Source of the DNA: Caulochytrium protostelioides
Lineage: Eukaryota; Chytridiomycota; Caulochytriomycetes; Caulochytriales; Caulochytriaceae
Direction of reading: 5' to 3'
Assembly (NCBI GenBank): GCA_003615045.1
Contig: ML014119.1
Coordinates: 1 to 64,000, forward strand
DNA length: 64,000 bases
Shown here: piece by piece, positions 38,793 to 49,615 of the stretch
Layout of the letters: the number at the start of each line of letters is the position of its first letter
Numbering within the stretch: the first letter of the stretch is position 1
The notes under the pieces: model-generated
The model's database searches: none
Told to the model about the DNA's origin: nothing
Seen by the model: only the letters and a program-made list of their open reading frames with translations
Position numbers and translations under genes: made by a program

Positions 38793-41687
38793 ATGACCAC
38801 CATGCCGCTGGTGCTGGGGTCCTTGCGCTACGCGCGCCCGCGCGGCGCACCGCCGCGGTATGCTGTGTTTGGCATGCCTGCGCGTCACCACCACCGCCAC
38901 GTTCGAGCGACGCCCGTCCTTTCGAACGGCCAGCCCCCGCAGAGTTGGTCGCCGACCGTGACATCGATCATCCGGGCCCGATGGTCGTCGACGCATGCGT
39001 CCGACCCCTCGCGGCTGTCAGCGACGGCGGCGGCAGCCGCTGGCGTGCAGATGATGGGCGAGCCGGGTCCCGTGCCGCCGACGTCGCCGACGACCGAGCC
39101 GTCGATCCTGCATACACTGCATACCGCCTCCGGGTCGCCGCTCCGCCACTTTGTCGGCACGGACGCTTCCAACACGGGCGAAGACGCGGTGCCGCCCGAT
39201 CCTACCGAGGACCGCGAGCTGAGCGAGGAAGAGAAGCAGGCCGACGAGCGGATGGTCCAGGGTACGGTCTGGGTGGACAACGTGATTGCGAGTCAGCTCG
39301 TAACGTATGACTTCTCGCGTGTGCTGTTGCGCATGTCGCGCAAACGCTTGATCGAGAACGCGCTCGAGCGTGTCCTGCCGTCCAAGCTCCGCTCCAAGTT
39401 CGACCACATCGAGGACATCTGGAACCTCAAGGAGGGTGGCGTGTTTCTGCATTTCACGTACCACGGCGACTCAGCTAAGGAGGCTGCGCGGATCATTGAG
39501 CAGCATGTCGAAGACCAGAAGCTGCGGTCCTACTACAACCTGCGTCCCATCCGGGCCTTCCAGGTGAAAGGCAAGCCCTTCATTGAAGATCTCCTCGGAC
39601 GGCGTCCGACCCCTGAGTTGAGCGTCGAGTTTGATGGGCCCGATGTCTCGACGGAGGTGCTGTACCGTCTTTTCCGCGTATACGGCCAGATCTTGGATAT
39701 TCGCCGCAATCCACCCGTCAAGGACGTCCGCAACAGCGTGCGTATTCAGTACCGCAGCGTCCGCGGCGCGACCGCGGCCAAGAACTGTTTGTACAGCAAA
39801 CAGGTTGACAACACACGCCTCGTCATTAATTACATCTCCTCGCAGCGTTGGCAGCGCACGTGGGCCTGGGCCACGGCGCACCCGCGGATCATGATTCCCC
39901 TCCTGCTCGGTCTCATTGGTCTGCTCAGTTATACCATCTTTGATCCGCTGCGTGAGCTGCTGATCCAGGCGAAGCTGACCGACGCGTTCTCGTTCCAATT
40001 TGTTCGCCGCGGCCTTAATCGGTGGATCAGCAAGTATGGCGATGTCGCGAACCTTATGTCGCCCCTGGGCCGTGCAAGCCATAGCAACGCTGCCCACGAC
40101 GACGACTCTCATTCCTGGGACGAACGCGTGAAAGGCGAGCGGCAGCTCGAGGTCTTCCTCAAGGAGATTCCGGACAACTGCATCCTTGTTCACGGCCCGA
40201 AAGGCTCCGGCAAGGAGCAGGTGGTCAGTAAAGTCCTGCGCAAGCACAAGAACAAGCTTGTGATCCACTGCGACGAGCTAGCCGACGCGTCGGACCACTT
40301 GCTGCTCGAGCGGTTCGCGAGCCAGATCGGCTACTTCCCCGTGTTCGCGTGGCTGGTGGCCGTCAGCGGAATGATCGACACGACCGTGACTGCCGCGACC
40401 GGCGCCAAGGCGGGGCTCGGGACTAGCGCGCAGCTCCAGATTCAGAACATGCTCGACACCCTGACCATCGTTCTGGGCGAAGTGACCGCCCGCGAGCGCC
40501 AGCATGCCGAGGCGAACGCGTTGTTGCGCCACGAGGAGGAAGTATCCGCCCAGGGCGGCGCCGGTGATGCCCCTTCGTCTCAGGCGCTTCCCGAGGAGTC
40601 CGCGACGAAGACCGGCGCAACCTCGGGGATTCCTGCGGTGGTCTCGACGCGGGGCGGCGGCACGGTGGTGCTCGACCAGGACGAGCCGGCCAGCGGCGAC
40701 CAGGAGCCCCGCTTCGACGTGCAGTATCCGGTGATCGTGATCGATGGGTTCATGAGCAAGGAGTACGGCAAGCAGACCTACATCTACGACGCGCTGGCGC
40801 GGTGGGGCGCGACTGTCTCTGAGCTGGGCCTCGCGCACGTCATCTTTGTCAGCGACAACCCGGCATCGAGCAAGACGCTCGCCAACAAGATGGGCAACCG
40901 GCCGCTCGATATCATCCGTCTCGACGACGCGAGCCATGACTCGGCCCTCAAGTTCGTGCGCAACCGCTTGACCGAGAGCCACGGCGCGTACACGGCCACC
41001 GAGCTGAGCGAGGCCGTGGCCGGGCTTGGAGGGCGTCCGACCGACCTCGAGCAGTTCGTCCAAAAGGTCCAAGCCGGGTACGCGCCCATGGAAGCCCTGC
41101 AGGAGCTCGTGCGCAAAGCTGAGAGCGAGCTGTGGAAGGTCGGGCTCGCGAACGATGCGCTGAAGGAGTACGGATGGGACGCGATCCACTTCTGGCGCGT
41201 GATCCAGCTTTTGCAGAGCGCGAGCGACCCCAAGCAGGGCATCCCGTATGCGAAGGTCCGCTACGACCCCGTCTTCAACGGTGACGACGCGCCGCTCCGC
41301 GCCATGGAGCGGCAGAGCCTGATCTCCATCGCGTTGCGCGACGGCCGTCCTGCCTGGATTCTGCCCGGCCGCCCGATCCATTCGGGGGCCAGCGCCAACT
41401 TGCTCCGCGACGAGCTGCTGTCCGCGCATATGGGCGTGCTGACGGCCAAGAAACTCATCAAGGACCAGGAGGCCAAGATCGTCAAGTATGAGCAGGAGCT
41501 GCAGGTCTTGACGAGCATTCTCTCGGGTGGCGGCGGCGGCGACGCAGGCAAGCATCTCCTGGGCTACGGTGGCCGTGCCGATCTCGCCCTTCGCATCGAG
41601 CACCTCTGCTCCTTGCTCGGCAAGTCTTCGCAAAAGGCTGCGGAGCTGACGACCCAGCTCACCACGTTCAAAGCGGCGCTCAAGTGA
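38793..41687 (+). CDS. YME2: mitochondrial escape protein YME2 (RNA12 family)
   Basis: YME2 is a fungal inner-membrane protein affecting mitochondrial nucleoid structure and DNA escape. The 964-residue frame starts MTTMPLVLGSLRYARPRG, an Arg-rich presequence without acidic residues. The matrix-facing part includes an RRM-like domain at about residues 265-360 (SVEFDGPDVSTEVLYRLFRV, VRIQYRSVRGATAAKNCLYS). A transmembrane helix follows near 370-390 (IMIPLLLGLIGLLSYTIF). The intermembrane AAA-like RNA12 domain has a Walker A motif, HGPKGSGKEQ, near 468, and continues through FASQIGYFPVFAWLVAVSGM, the VQYPVIVIDGFMSKEYGKQT block and HVIFVSDNPASSKTLANKMG. A C-terminal coiled coil ends the protein. 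A second ATG at 38802 has an even better context (CCACCATG). The length is near fungal homologues (850-1000). Confidence 0.94.
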   Translation: MTTMPLVLGSLRYARPRGAPPRYAVFGMPARHHHRHVRATPVLSNGQPPQSWSPTVTSIIRARWSSTHASDPSRLSATAAAAAGVQMMGEPGPVPPTSPTTEPSILHTLHTASGSPLRHFVGTDASNTGEDAVPPDPTEDRELSEEEKQADERMVQGTVWVDNVIASQLVTYDFSRVLLRMSRKRLIENALERVLPSKLRSKFDHIEDIWNLKEGGVFLHFTYHGDSAKEAARIIEQHVEDQKLRSYYNLRPIRAFQVKGKPFIEDLLGRRPTPELSVEFDGPDVSTEVLYRLFRVYGQILDIRRNPPVKDVRNSVRIQYRSVRGATAAKNCLYSKQVDNTRLVINYISSQRWQRTWAWATAHPRIMIPLLLGLIGLLSYTIFDPLRELLIQAKLTDAFSFQFVRRGLNRWISKYGDVANLMSPLGRASHSNAAHDDDSHSWDERVKGERQLEVFLKEIPDNCILVHGPKGSGKEQVVSKVLRKHKNKLVIHCDELADASDHLLLERFASQIGYFPVFAWLVAVSGMIDTTVTAATGAKAGLGTSAQLQIQNMLDTLTIVLGEVTARERQHAEANALLRHEEEVSAQGGAGDAPSSQALPEESATKTGATSGIPAVVSTRGGGTVVLDQDEPASGDQEPRFDVQYPVIVIDGFMSKEYGKQTYIYDALARWGATVSELGLAHVIFVSDNPASSKTLANKMGNRPLDIIRLDDASHDSALKFVRNRLTESHGAYTATELSEAVAGLGGRPTDLEQFVQKVQAGYAPMEALQELVRKAESELWKVGLANDALKEYGWDAIHFWRVIQLLQSASDPKQGIPYAKVRYDPVFNGDDAPLRAMERQSLISIALRDGRPAWILPGRPIHSGASANLLRDELLSAHMGVLTAKKLIKDQEAKIVKYEQELQVLTSILSGGGGGDAGKHLLGYGGRADLALRIEHLCSLLGKSSQKAAELTTQLTTFKAALK

Positions 41688-41899
41688 CCAGTCCAAATCT
41701 CCGAAAAGCATCGGGGGATGACATTTTTATCCGTGGTTGGAATATATATATTATATGATACAAAGCAGCACCCGTTTCGATCGATAACATCGCCGCGTGC
41801 CGTCAACACAGATCACATGCTTTCGTTCACGCTGGGTCGCTCGCTCCGTAGGGCGACGTCCCTCCATAATCCGTGTGCGCAGACGATCATGTTGGGTTT

Positions 41900-42898
41900 T
41901 TACTCCACGAAGGCCATTTCGCTCTTGCGGTAAGGCGCATACTTGTCCTTGTAGGTATGCCACAAGTCTTCCAAGGCGGCCATATACCGTTGCTGATACT
42001 CGAGGACCATTTCGTTGGAGGGGTGCGACGTCTTGACGCAGTGGATGGGCGCACCAACCACCGTGGTGACGGGCCGGCGGAAGGGCACGATGCCAATGTT
42101 ATAGTTCCAGACGCCGCGGCCATGAAACAGGGGCGGCGAGATGGTGGTATACTTTTGCATGAGATGCTGGAACTTGCGCAGCAGGGAGCCTTCCGGGTTG
42201 GGGACCTGGTCCCACAAGTCGTTCTCGCCGAACGAGTAGCAGGGCACGAGCGATGCGCCGCGGCGGATCGCGAGCTTGATGAAGCCCAGACGGCGCTTGA
42301 TGACCAGGTCCTGCGTATAGGGAAACGCGTTGAGGGCTTCGGCGGCGCCGCCGACGACGATCATGCACGAGTTGCCGGGGCCCTGGGAGAGGATGTTGTC
42401 GCAGGAGCGGCGGCTCACTGATGCGAGGCCAAGCGAGAGCAGGAGCTCACGCCAGAAGGGCACGTGGAAGTTGCTCGAGAGCGTCAGCAGCCGGATGCGC
42501 AGCCCGGGGAAGAAGTCACTGACGTGGTTGGCCTCGGTCGCGAAGTTGATCCATGCGCCGAGGCTCACGATGCCGTGCGGGTGATATCCGAAGACGTAGT
42601 TCTTGGACGGGTCCAGGTCGCAAGTCTTGACGAGCGAGATGGGAAAGTAGCCCGCCTGCCACTTCCAGAAGCTGAGCCGGCGGACCCACTGGACGGCGCG
42701 ACCGCCGGTCTCGGCGGTCGGGTCGAGGATCATGAACACCACATAAGCGATCACGTACGGCAGGCAGCGCGGGTCGAACAACGCCAGGATAAAAGCGAGG
42801 AGGCTCGCGGGAATCAGCACGATCCAGACGACGACGGCAGCCGTCTGCCGCCGCCGTGGGAACGGCACATGGAGCGGTGCAAACTTGACCAGCGCCAT
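41900..42898 (-). CDS. DGA1: diacylglycerol acyltransferase type 2 (DGAT2)
   Basis: ER and lipid-droplet enzyme making triacylglycerol from diacylglycerol and acyl-CoA. The 332-residue frame has a hydrophobic N-terminal hairpin (VVVWIVLIPASLLAFILALF, YVIAYVVFMILD), then the family motifs in order: YFPISLVKT, YHPHG (the HPHG active-site motif at about residue 105), GLASVSRRSCDNILS, VVGGAAEALNAFPYTQDLVI, and LVPCYSFGENDLWDQV. The C-terminal block VVGAPIHCVKTSHPSNEMVL closes the domain. Size and motif spacing are typical (yeast Dga1 418, human DGAT2 388), with a shorter N-terminus. It converges with YME2, 212 bases apart. Confidence 0.96.
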   Translation of the reverse strand: MALVKFAPLHVPFPRRRQTAAVVVWIVLIPASLLAFILALFDPRCLPYVIAYVVFMILDPTAETGGRAVQWVRRLSFWKWQAGYFPISLVKTCDLDPSKNYVFGYHPHGIVSLGAWINFATEANHVSDFFPGLRIRLLTLSSNFHVPFWRELLLSLGLASVSRRSCDNILSQGPGNSCMIVVGGAAEALNAFPYTQDLVIKRRLGFIKLAIRRGASLVPCYSFGENDLWDQVPNPEGSLLRKFQHLMQKYTTISPPLFHGRGVWNYNIGIVPFRRPVTTVVGAPIHCVKTSHPSNEMVLEYQQRYMAALEDLWHTYKDKYAPYRKSEMAFVE

Positions 42899-43576
42899 GA
42901 CGGCAGCCCTCGGCGAGCCAGCTAGCGCGCTCGCCAGTGACGGCGAGGGCGAGGGTGAGGGCGCGAGGGGTCGGCCGAACGGCGAGGGCGAGGGCGAGGG
43001 CGAACCGTGGCGGAGGAGGGCGACGCTGCGCCGCGCTGGCCGTGATACCGACGACCCGATCGAGTGCTGGCCCGTCTCACGGGTCTCGACTCAATCGAGG
43101 AGGACGCCGACGATGCGGACAAGGGAGGTGACACGTCGAGTCCACGAGCACGGGGATCTCGCCTCGGGCCTGGGGCCTGGGGCCTGGGACCGAGGCCTGA
43201 GCAGGCAGGCGGCGCCGGGGAGTCGACGATGCGCTGCACCACGCGATAGGAGCATGGTATACCCGTGTGGCACGATGCCGCAACGATGAGGGACGGCGTC
43301 GACATGACGCGGAGACGCGATGCGCCGAGCCGACGAGCCAGCGAGCGGATCGGCACGCGACGGGCGCGCCGGGGTCGCGGTGGGCTCTACCAAGCGCGGC
43401 GACCCATCAGGCCGGCAGGCAGTCAGGAGAGCCGCCAATGGGAATACGCGATGGCCCCGTCCATGTGGCGCAGACTCCTCCTGACGGAGTGTGCGCGGCG
43501 TGCGCCGCCCGTCGGGGTTCCTGCAGCCCCATCACGCGGCACCCCTTATTGCCGCGTGACCGCTGCGCCCCTGGAG

Positions 43577-43670
43577 TGCCTTTGCGAGGACACCCGCTGC
43601 CTTTGCGAGGACACCGGCTGCCGTTGCGAGGACACCCGCTGCCGCTGCGAGGACACCCGCTGCCGCTGCC
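43577..43670. repeat. 21-bp minisatellite
   Basis: Four full copies and a partial copy of TGC(C/C)(T/G)TTGCGAGGACACC(C/G)GC. One + strand frame reads CLCEDTR/CRCEDTR heptapeptides through all copies, and all six frames stay open because the unit is a multiple of three. No enclosing gene is supported. Confidence 0.85.
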
Positions 43671-45094
43671 GCGGCTCGACACCGAGGCCAGCCGGCCCGT
43701 CGGGAGTGGAAGTGGAAGGCAGGACGGCCTAAGCGGCGGCAGCGGTCCAAACGGCGGCGGCCTCAGCGGCGGTCATGGCGATGGCCGCGAGAGCTCTCCT
43801 TCCCCCACCGGGCGGACTGGCCACGTGTAGTGCGGTGGGCAACCGCGACGCGTGCGGCCGATGACGAGGCGGGGCCGCCGCCTAGAGCCGCTGCGGGCCA
43901 GAACACGCGTGCATGCGAAAAGGACGGAACAGCCGCGTCACATCACGCTTCTTGCCGCTGGCCGCTTGCCTTTTGCATCACGCGGCCTGCTCATCCCCTA
44001 GTGCCAGGCGAGGCCTTCGCGGTAGCGTGGTGAGCTCCGGCGCCCTATCTGGTTCGTCTCTGGCGCGATGCTGGCTTGCCAGATAGCGGGCGAGCGCCTG
44101 CTGGGAAGGCCACTGTCCATGGTGCCGTCCATACCGCCGCTGCCGAACCGCCGCCGCTGTGTTAAACGGCGTCGGACCCAATCGTTGCTGGCGCGCTCGC
44201 TTGCTCCAAAACTGGCTTCGCCTGAGATGGGGGGGACACGGAGGGCTGGCGGGGGCGGCGATCGGCGATCGGCGCTGAGGGCAGCAGCAACCGCGACAGC
44301 GGCTGCTGCTGCTGCTGCACGATTACTCGATCAGCCGGCCTATCACGCGCGAGAAGCCCATCGCTGCCCCGCGAGCCGTTCGCCACGTGGTCCCTGAGCC
44401 GCATTCCCCGCGCATCCGTCTCTGACCATCGCCGAATGGCGAATGGCGACCAGCGCGCGGGCCTGGCCCATGCTCATCCCTCGCGCATCATGAGACAGGG
44501 CGGCGTGCTGTCTGTCTCACGACTCCTGCGTGAAGCCGTCTGAGCGCCACATGGCTCCCGTGCCGGCATCAGGTGTGGCGTTGAACGCGCTTTCGTGAAG
44601 CGGCGCGGCACCGCAAGCGGGTGCGTGCTCGGCGCGTCCGCCCGTGCCGCGTGCGAGGCAAGTCCGACGACGCCCGACGCGGCATCGTCAGGCAGGGCGC
44701 GGCATGACGTCGACCGCGTCGGAGCTTTCTCCGACCCCTGGCGTGCTGATCCATCGGCATGCTGATCACTTCGGCGGTGCGACCAGCCGCCTGATACGAT
44801 AGGAGCACGCCGTGCTGTGATGCAAATTTCCGTATCGCCCGGTCCTCCTTCGCTGGGCGTGTCGCACCAGCGGGCGCGGCGCTGCCGAGCGATCTTCCCC
44901 CCGTCCGCCGCGGCCGCGCCCTGCGCGGTGGTCGGCGCCATGGTCCCGAGGGCCGAGGGCGGCGGCCGCCAGTCAAGCCGGCGCCTATCGTATGCCGTCG
45001 CCGCTTGCGGGCATTCCTTCCTTCGCCGTTTTGCGTTCCCCAGTTCCTGCGGGGCTCAAAAATGGTTTTGCCGGCCGCGACTGCCGCTGCGAGA

Positions 45095-45150
45095 GGCCCA
45101 CCGCATAGGGGCCCACCGCATAGGGGCCCACCGCCAAGGGGCCCACCGCT
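45095..45150. repeat. 15-bp tandem repeat
   Basis: Almost four copies of GGCCCACCGCATAGG, the third with CCAAGG in place of CATAGG. Confidence 0.85.
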
Positions 45151-46135
45151 ATCATCGACGCGGCGAGCTAGCGAGCGGCAGCCGAACAGGAGCTGGACCT
45201 TCGCGGCGTACTTGCGTCCTTTTTCGCGGGCTTGTCATTTTTTTCTTCATTTTTTCCGGTTTTTCATCTTTTGCGTGGTTGTCTCGACGAGGATGCTTGG
45301 TCGGACCTGTTGGCATGCCCCTTGAGGATTTTCCGAGCGGGAGCAGTGGCCGCAGCCGTTGTCCAGACGGCGATGCCTTCTGGACCGCGCCGCGGGCCGC
45401 ATAGGCTGGCTTCCTGCGTCGACCTGGCGCGAAGGCTGTTCGCTGCCGTTCGCGTTTTGATCCGCGGAACAGGCGGACAGGCAGCCGTTCGCTCGATTTT
45501 GGGACCCTGCCGCTCCGATCGGCAGGCCCCGCATCCCGCTGCGAGTACCACGATACTGCGACGCTCTCGCGCCTTAAGCTGCCTGACCATGGACCAAGAT
45601 GCTGGGAATGATGGCGTGCTGTCGAGTGGTCGTCCAAGAGGCCCATGACCCAGTTGATGTCTGCCGTATACGCCCGTCCTAGTCGACTCCGCTGAGTGAT
45701 GTGGAAGGGATGCTTACGCAACCTTGCTCATCTGACATCTCATCTAACATCGTTCCTTCCTCTACGCTCGCCCACTCCAAAGAATAGATAGACATCAATT
45801 CCCCAATCCTCTCCCTCTCCCCTCCCGCCGCCGCTCTCTCTGCTTCTGACTCCCTCTCGCCGTCTCTGCCTCTCCTGCTCACCGATTTCCTCATAGATTC
45901 CGTAGGTTCCGTACCGAGAGCCGCTATCGCTACCAAGATCAGCGTCCATCAAGCGACCCGCGTCTCCCGAACAACACCTTGCTGTCGCTTCCAATTGCTG
46001 CCGTGGGGATCCAGGGAGTAGCTCCATGCCGCGGTAGCCCGATCTGACCATCGCTTTTTCATCCCCGTTAGATACCTCAGTACCACCAGTGACACCTGAT
46101 CCGCTGCGCCCTCTGCCGCGCCTACGAAGGGCCAG

Positions 46136-49100
46136 ATGCGGCTGGACCGCCCCTTGGTTGCGCCGGCCGCGGCCGCTGCGGCGTCGACGGGCCGATCCGC
46201 CCGGACCCATCGTCCGTCCCGCCCACCCGGATGGCACCTAGCCATCGCGCTGCTCGCGCTTCTCGGCGCGACGATCTGGTCCGCATCGAGCGCCTCGCTC
46301 GCCCAGGCGACGCCCTCGTCGCCGCCGCTGCCGTTTGCAGCGTCGTCGGCATGGCCGCCGGCATCCCCGGCGCCGTCGGCCTTCGATCCGTCTAAAGCTC
46401 GCGTGCACATCGTCCTGCCGCCGCTGCCGCCGACATATGATGCGCCCAACGAGGAGCTTGATGATGATGATGGCGGTGATGGCTTCGACGATGATACGGA
46501 CGACACGGATGTCCATGCCGACAAGAACACGTATGATGGGCATACGGTGCGCCACGCGCGTGTTGGGGATCTGCGTCCGCTGATGCGGGTAGCGGCGGAG
46601 CCGGCGACTCCGGCGACGCGCGCGTCGACAGATGGCTCCTTCCTATTGATTCAGACATCGTTTATGCAGGACTACAAGAGCACCGGTGACACGTTTGACA
46701 CAATTCAGACGTTCCGTGTCCGCATCTCCTGCTACGATGAAAAGTCGGCCTTGCGACCTTGCGGCCGGATCGAGATCCGCCATACCACGCCCCAGAAAGC
46801 GTCGCGGCTCCTCTTTTTCAAAAAGAAACCCACCGTGACCTATGAAGATCTGCTGCTGGTCGACTATGAGACGGGCGAGATCAATACGCATCGACTCCAC
46901 TCAAACGATACGCTCACCCAGGACTGCGACCCGACGCAGTCGTCGTTCTCGTTTGCCGTGCAGTCGCACGAGCGGATGACGACCGCGCGCTTCCATGTGC
47001 GCAGCGAATTTATGGAGACCAATACCTGGCTACTGGTCATGCCGGACGCGCATATCCGCAATGTGCTGGGCTCGCTTGCAGAGCCGACGGTCAACGACCC
47101 GCAGGTCGAGACCGTTCGCAAGCTGCTGGGCGACCACGGGTCGCGCTTCGTCGGAAAGATCTTTAAGCCCTTCGCCGACAAGTACAGCGCGCTTGCGAAC
47201 GGCAACGCGGACCAGTCGACGCCGACGCCGCCGCGGTACCGTCGCGGGCGCCGGTCCTTCGGCAAAGTCGCGCACGTTGAGCTCGACCGCCTCCACGATC
47301 CCCTCCACGACACGACCTACTGTCCCAGCGTCACGGAAGACTTTCTGGCACATGAAGCGATGGCTGAGTCGGCTTATATGGCAGCCGAGGACGAGGATGA
47401 CGCGGATGGTCTGGACCGCGCGGCTGCTCAGGCCGTGCTCGCCTCGACCCCAAGCACGGGCAGCTTCACGGTGAAGCATACCACGCCGTCGCTGCTGATG
47501 ATGGCGCTGGACCGGTGGTCGCCGACGACGCCGTCGCACCCGATTGCGCACATTCAGCGGGAGCCGGCAGCCGAGGCCGAGGTCCAGCTCGCGTACCACC
47601 ACGAGGAGCTCGCGCGGCACCCGGTGCACACGATGTTCCGGCGCTCGGAAGCCGTGGCGCTGAGCGATCTCAGCAACAACGAAGTACATGAGCGCGTGGT
47701 GTTTCAATATACGAACGGCACAACCACCGAGGCCGAGGTCTCCTCGATCCAGGATGCATGGGCCGTCGTCAAGTCCTTCCTGCTACGGATCGGCCTGACG
47801 ATCAAGCACTTGGCAAAAGCGCTGCGCCACCAGTTCCAGTGGCGCTCCATCATCTATACGACGGAAATGCTGCAGATGCATTTCCGCAAAACCTTTGCGA
47901 CCGAAGTCATCCACGACTTTGAGTACTACCGGACTCATCTCGACAAGCGCTTTGACCGCTTCAAAACCACGCTCCTCGATTACTTTGACAAAGCGATCGA
48001 TGATTCCCGGGGAATCGTTGAGAAGGCCCACGACCCGGTCGATGCTAGCAATATGAAGAACGCGATGGAGCACTTGCCGGTCCGCGTCACCTACTTTGCC
48101 GACATGACGCATGGCGTTCCCACGGAAAAGTGGAACCATGCGGTGAACAGCCTTTTGCGGCCTGAAGACGACATTCATATCAAGCCGACCAATATCACCG
48201 ACAAGCTCGCCTCTGAGCTGATTGAAGGGCTCGGGCGGCTCGGCAACGCATTGACGTTCTCGGAGCTGTCGGCTGACAAGATGAAAACCTCGGCGCTCAA
48301 AGTGATGCGTGAGGCCGCACTGCTCACCGCCAATGCATTGCCCGTCGTCATGAACCTGCTGCTCTCGGTGACGCAGCAAGTCTTTGCGATCCAGGACAAA
48401 CTGATGAGCGCGCACATCAACATCCCTCTCATTACGAACTTCTACGAGAAAGTCCTGATGCGCGGCGGGGCCAAGATGACCGTGTATGGCATGATCGGCA
48501 TGTCGGTCGCCGGGCCCGTAAACCATCTCTACGGGCTGTTCCACGGCTTCAAGACCCCGTTCTACAAAAAGGACGTGGACTTTGTGAGCAAGCTGCGGTG
48601 GAAGGAGTACAACGACGACGTGATCAATGCCGACTACGGGTGTGGGTACAATGCGGGCCTGCGCAACCGCATCAGCGGCGTCTTTGGCATCGCCAAGTCG
48701 ATCGTGACCATGCTCAAGGCTTTCTACAAGTTCAAGACCAGCCAGGGTGTCCCCGTCTTCCTCGACGCCATGTACGGTAGTTTCATTACCGCGACCGGTG
48801 TGTCCATCTTCAAGAGCGCCAACGTGGCGGGGCGCAGTGGCTGGCAGTCCAAGTTCATCGAGCATATCGATCCCGTCACTCTGACCCTGATGAACTATGC
48901 TTACTGGTGGACCCCCATCTTGGCGCTGATTCCAACGCATGACCGCGTCGTCTTCCGTCTCGTCAACACAGCCATCAGTGTTCCGACCCTCATTCTCGAC
49001 TTCATCCTGGACTGGAGCTTCGTCGCCTATTCGGGCCCCAGTGCCCGCCACGCGCTGTATGCCGACATGTCGAGCCTTGCCATCGGTGTCTTCCTCGCCG

Positions 49101-49465
49101 TCGTCGATTACGCCCCGCATCTCTCGAAGGCCACGACCCGAATCATGGCCTATGTTGAGATGACGCAGGCCAGTGCCTACCTAATGTCGGGCGGGCTCGT
49201 CTCAACGATTCCGGGGACTGAGAACCACGCGCTGCCCGATTCGGTCGACGAAGAGGCCGAGGGCGTCGCGAAGGCCGAAGCGAAGGCCGTTTCCGAAGCC
49301 GAGGTGGCCGTCGCCGCCTTCCAGGACAAAACGATCGCTGCCGCGTCTACGGAAGACGATACATTCGCTCCGTCCGAGACCGCCACTCTCATTGGGCCGT
49401 CTCCGACACCGGCGCCCTTCGCCGTCTCTCCGAGCGAGAGCCCATTCAAACCCTACACCTCCTAA
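46136..49465 (+). CDS. large secreted or membrane-anchored protein, uncharacterised
   Basis: The 1109-residue frame begins with a basic N-terminus and a hydrophobic leader (WHLAIALLALLGATIW) at about residues 33-48, a signal peptide or anchor. An acidic low-complexity stretch lies near 105-125. A beta-rich segment follows (SFLLIQTSFMQDYKSTGDTF, RVRISCYDEKSALRPCGRIE), then LLVDYETGEINTHRL. Residues about 540-690 are long amphipathic helices (DFEYYRTHLDKRFDRFKTTL, LDYFDKAIDDSRGIVEKAHD). A second helical part follows near 740-820 (LPVVMNLLLSVTQQVFAIQD), then several hydrophobic segments to about 1010 (WTPILALIPTHDR, VPTLILDFILDWSFVAY). The overall order recalls a loose group of large uncharacterised fungal proteins with helical domains, but I cannot name a family. 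The C-terminus is Ala/Glu/Ser-rich. The coding call is firm; the function is unknown. Confidence 0.8.
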   Translation: MRLDRPLVAPAAAAAASTGRSARTHRPSRPPGWHLAIALLALLGATIWSASSASLAQATPSSPPLPFAASSAWPPASPAPSAFDPSKARVHIVLPPLPPTYDAPNEELDDDDGGDGFDDDTDDTDVHADKNTYDGHTVRHARVGDLRPLMRVAAEPATPATRASTDGSFLLIQTSFMQDYKSTGDTFDTIQTFRVRISCYDEKSALRPCGRIEIRHTTPQKASRLLFFKKKPTVTYEDLLLVDYETGEINTHRLHSNDTLTQDCDPTQSSFSFAVQSHERMTTARFHVRSEFMETNTWLLVMPDAHIRNVLGSLAEPTVNDPQVETVRKLLGDHGSRFVGKIFKPFADKYSALANGNADQSTPTPPRYRRGRRSFGKVAHVELDRLHDPLHDTTYCPSVTEDFLAHEAMAESAYMAAEDEDDADGLDRAAAQAVLASTPSTGSFTVKHTTPSLLMMALDRWSPTTPSHPIAHIQREPAAEAEVQLAYHHEELARHPVHTMFRRSEAVALSDLSNNEVHERVVFQYTNGTTTEAEVSSIQDAWAVVKSFLLRIGLTIKHLAKALRHQFQWRSIIYTTEMLQMHFRKTFATEVIHDFEYYRTHLDKRFDRFKTTLLDYFDKAIDDSRGIVEKAHDPVDASNMKNAMEHLPVRVTYFADMTHGVPTEKWNHAVNSLLRPEDDIHIKPTNITDKLASELIEGLGRLGNALTFSELSADKMKTSALKVMREAALLTANALPVVMNLLLSVTQQVFAIQDKLMSAHINIPLITNFYEKVLMRGGAKMTVYGMIGMSVAGPVNHLYGLFHGFKTPFYKKDVDFVSKLRWKEYNDDVINADYGCGYNAGLRNRISGVFGIAKSIVTMLKAFYKFKTSQGVPVFLDAMYGSFITATGVSIFKSANVAGRSGWQSKFIEHIDPVTLTLMNYAYWWTPILALIPTHDRVVFRLVNTAISVPTLILDFILDWSFVAYSGPSARHALYADMSSLAIGVFLAVVDYAPHLSKATTRIMAYVEMTQASAYLMSGGLVSTIPGTENHALPDSVDEEAEGVAKAEAKAVSEAEVAVAAFQDKTIAAASTEDDTFAPSETATLIGPSPTPAPFAVSPSESPFKPYTS

Positions 49466-49615
49466 TCACTTCCTTTCTGTGTTTTCCTGTTCTCGCTCTA
49501 AATTATGAAGCTCATAGACCCCCAGCTCCGTTATTATTGAAAGGCATTGCCGACTTCTCAACCATACCGTTCGACTGGATCGTGATGCGTCATCCGCCTG
49601 CAACGCGGGAGGGTT

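Larger units (their letters stand above)
42899..46135. other. 3.2 kb gene desert with minisatellites
   Basis: No frame here combines a motif with consistent codon use. The stretch is GC-rich with many short tandem repeats, including those listed at 43577 and 45095 and a GGGGCCT run near 43167-43185. A T-rich patch at about 45235-45270 interrupts it. Pyrimidine-rich DNA at 45770-45880 leads into the next gene. Confidence 0.45.

Noticed and set aside
44474-45721. Several 130-190 codon frames in the gene desert
   Set aside because: Overlapping on both strands with inconsistent codon use and tandem repeats inside; no domain.
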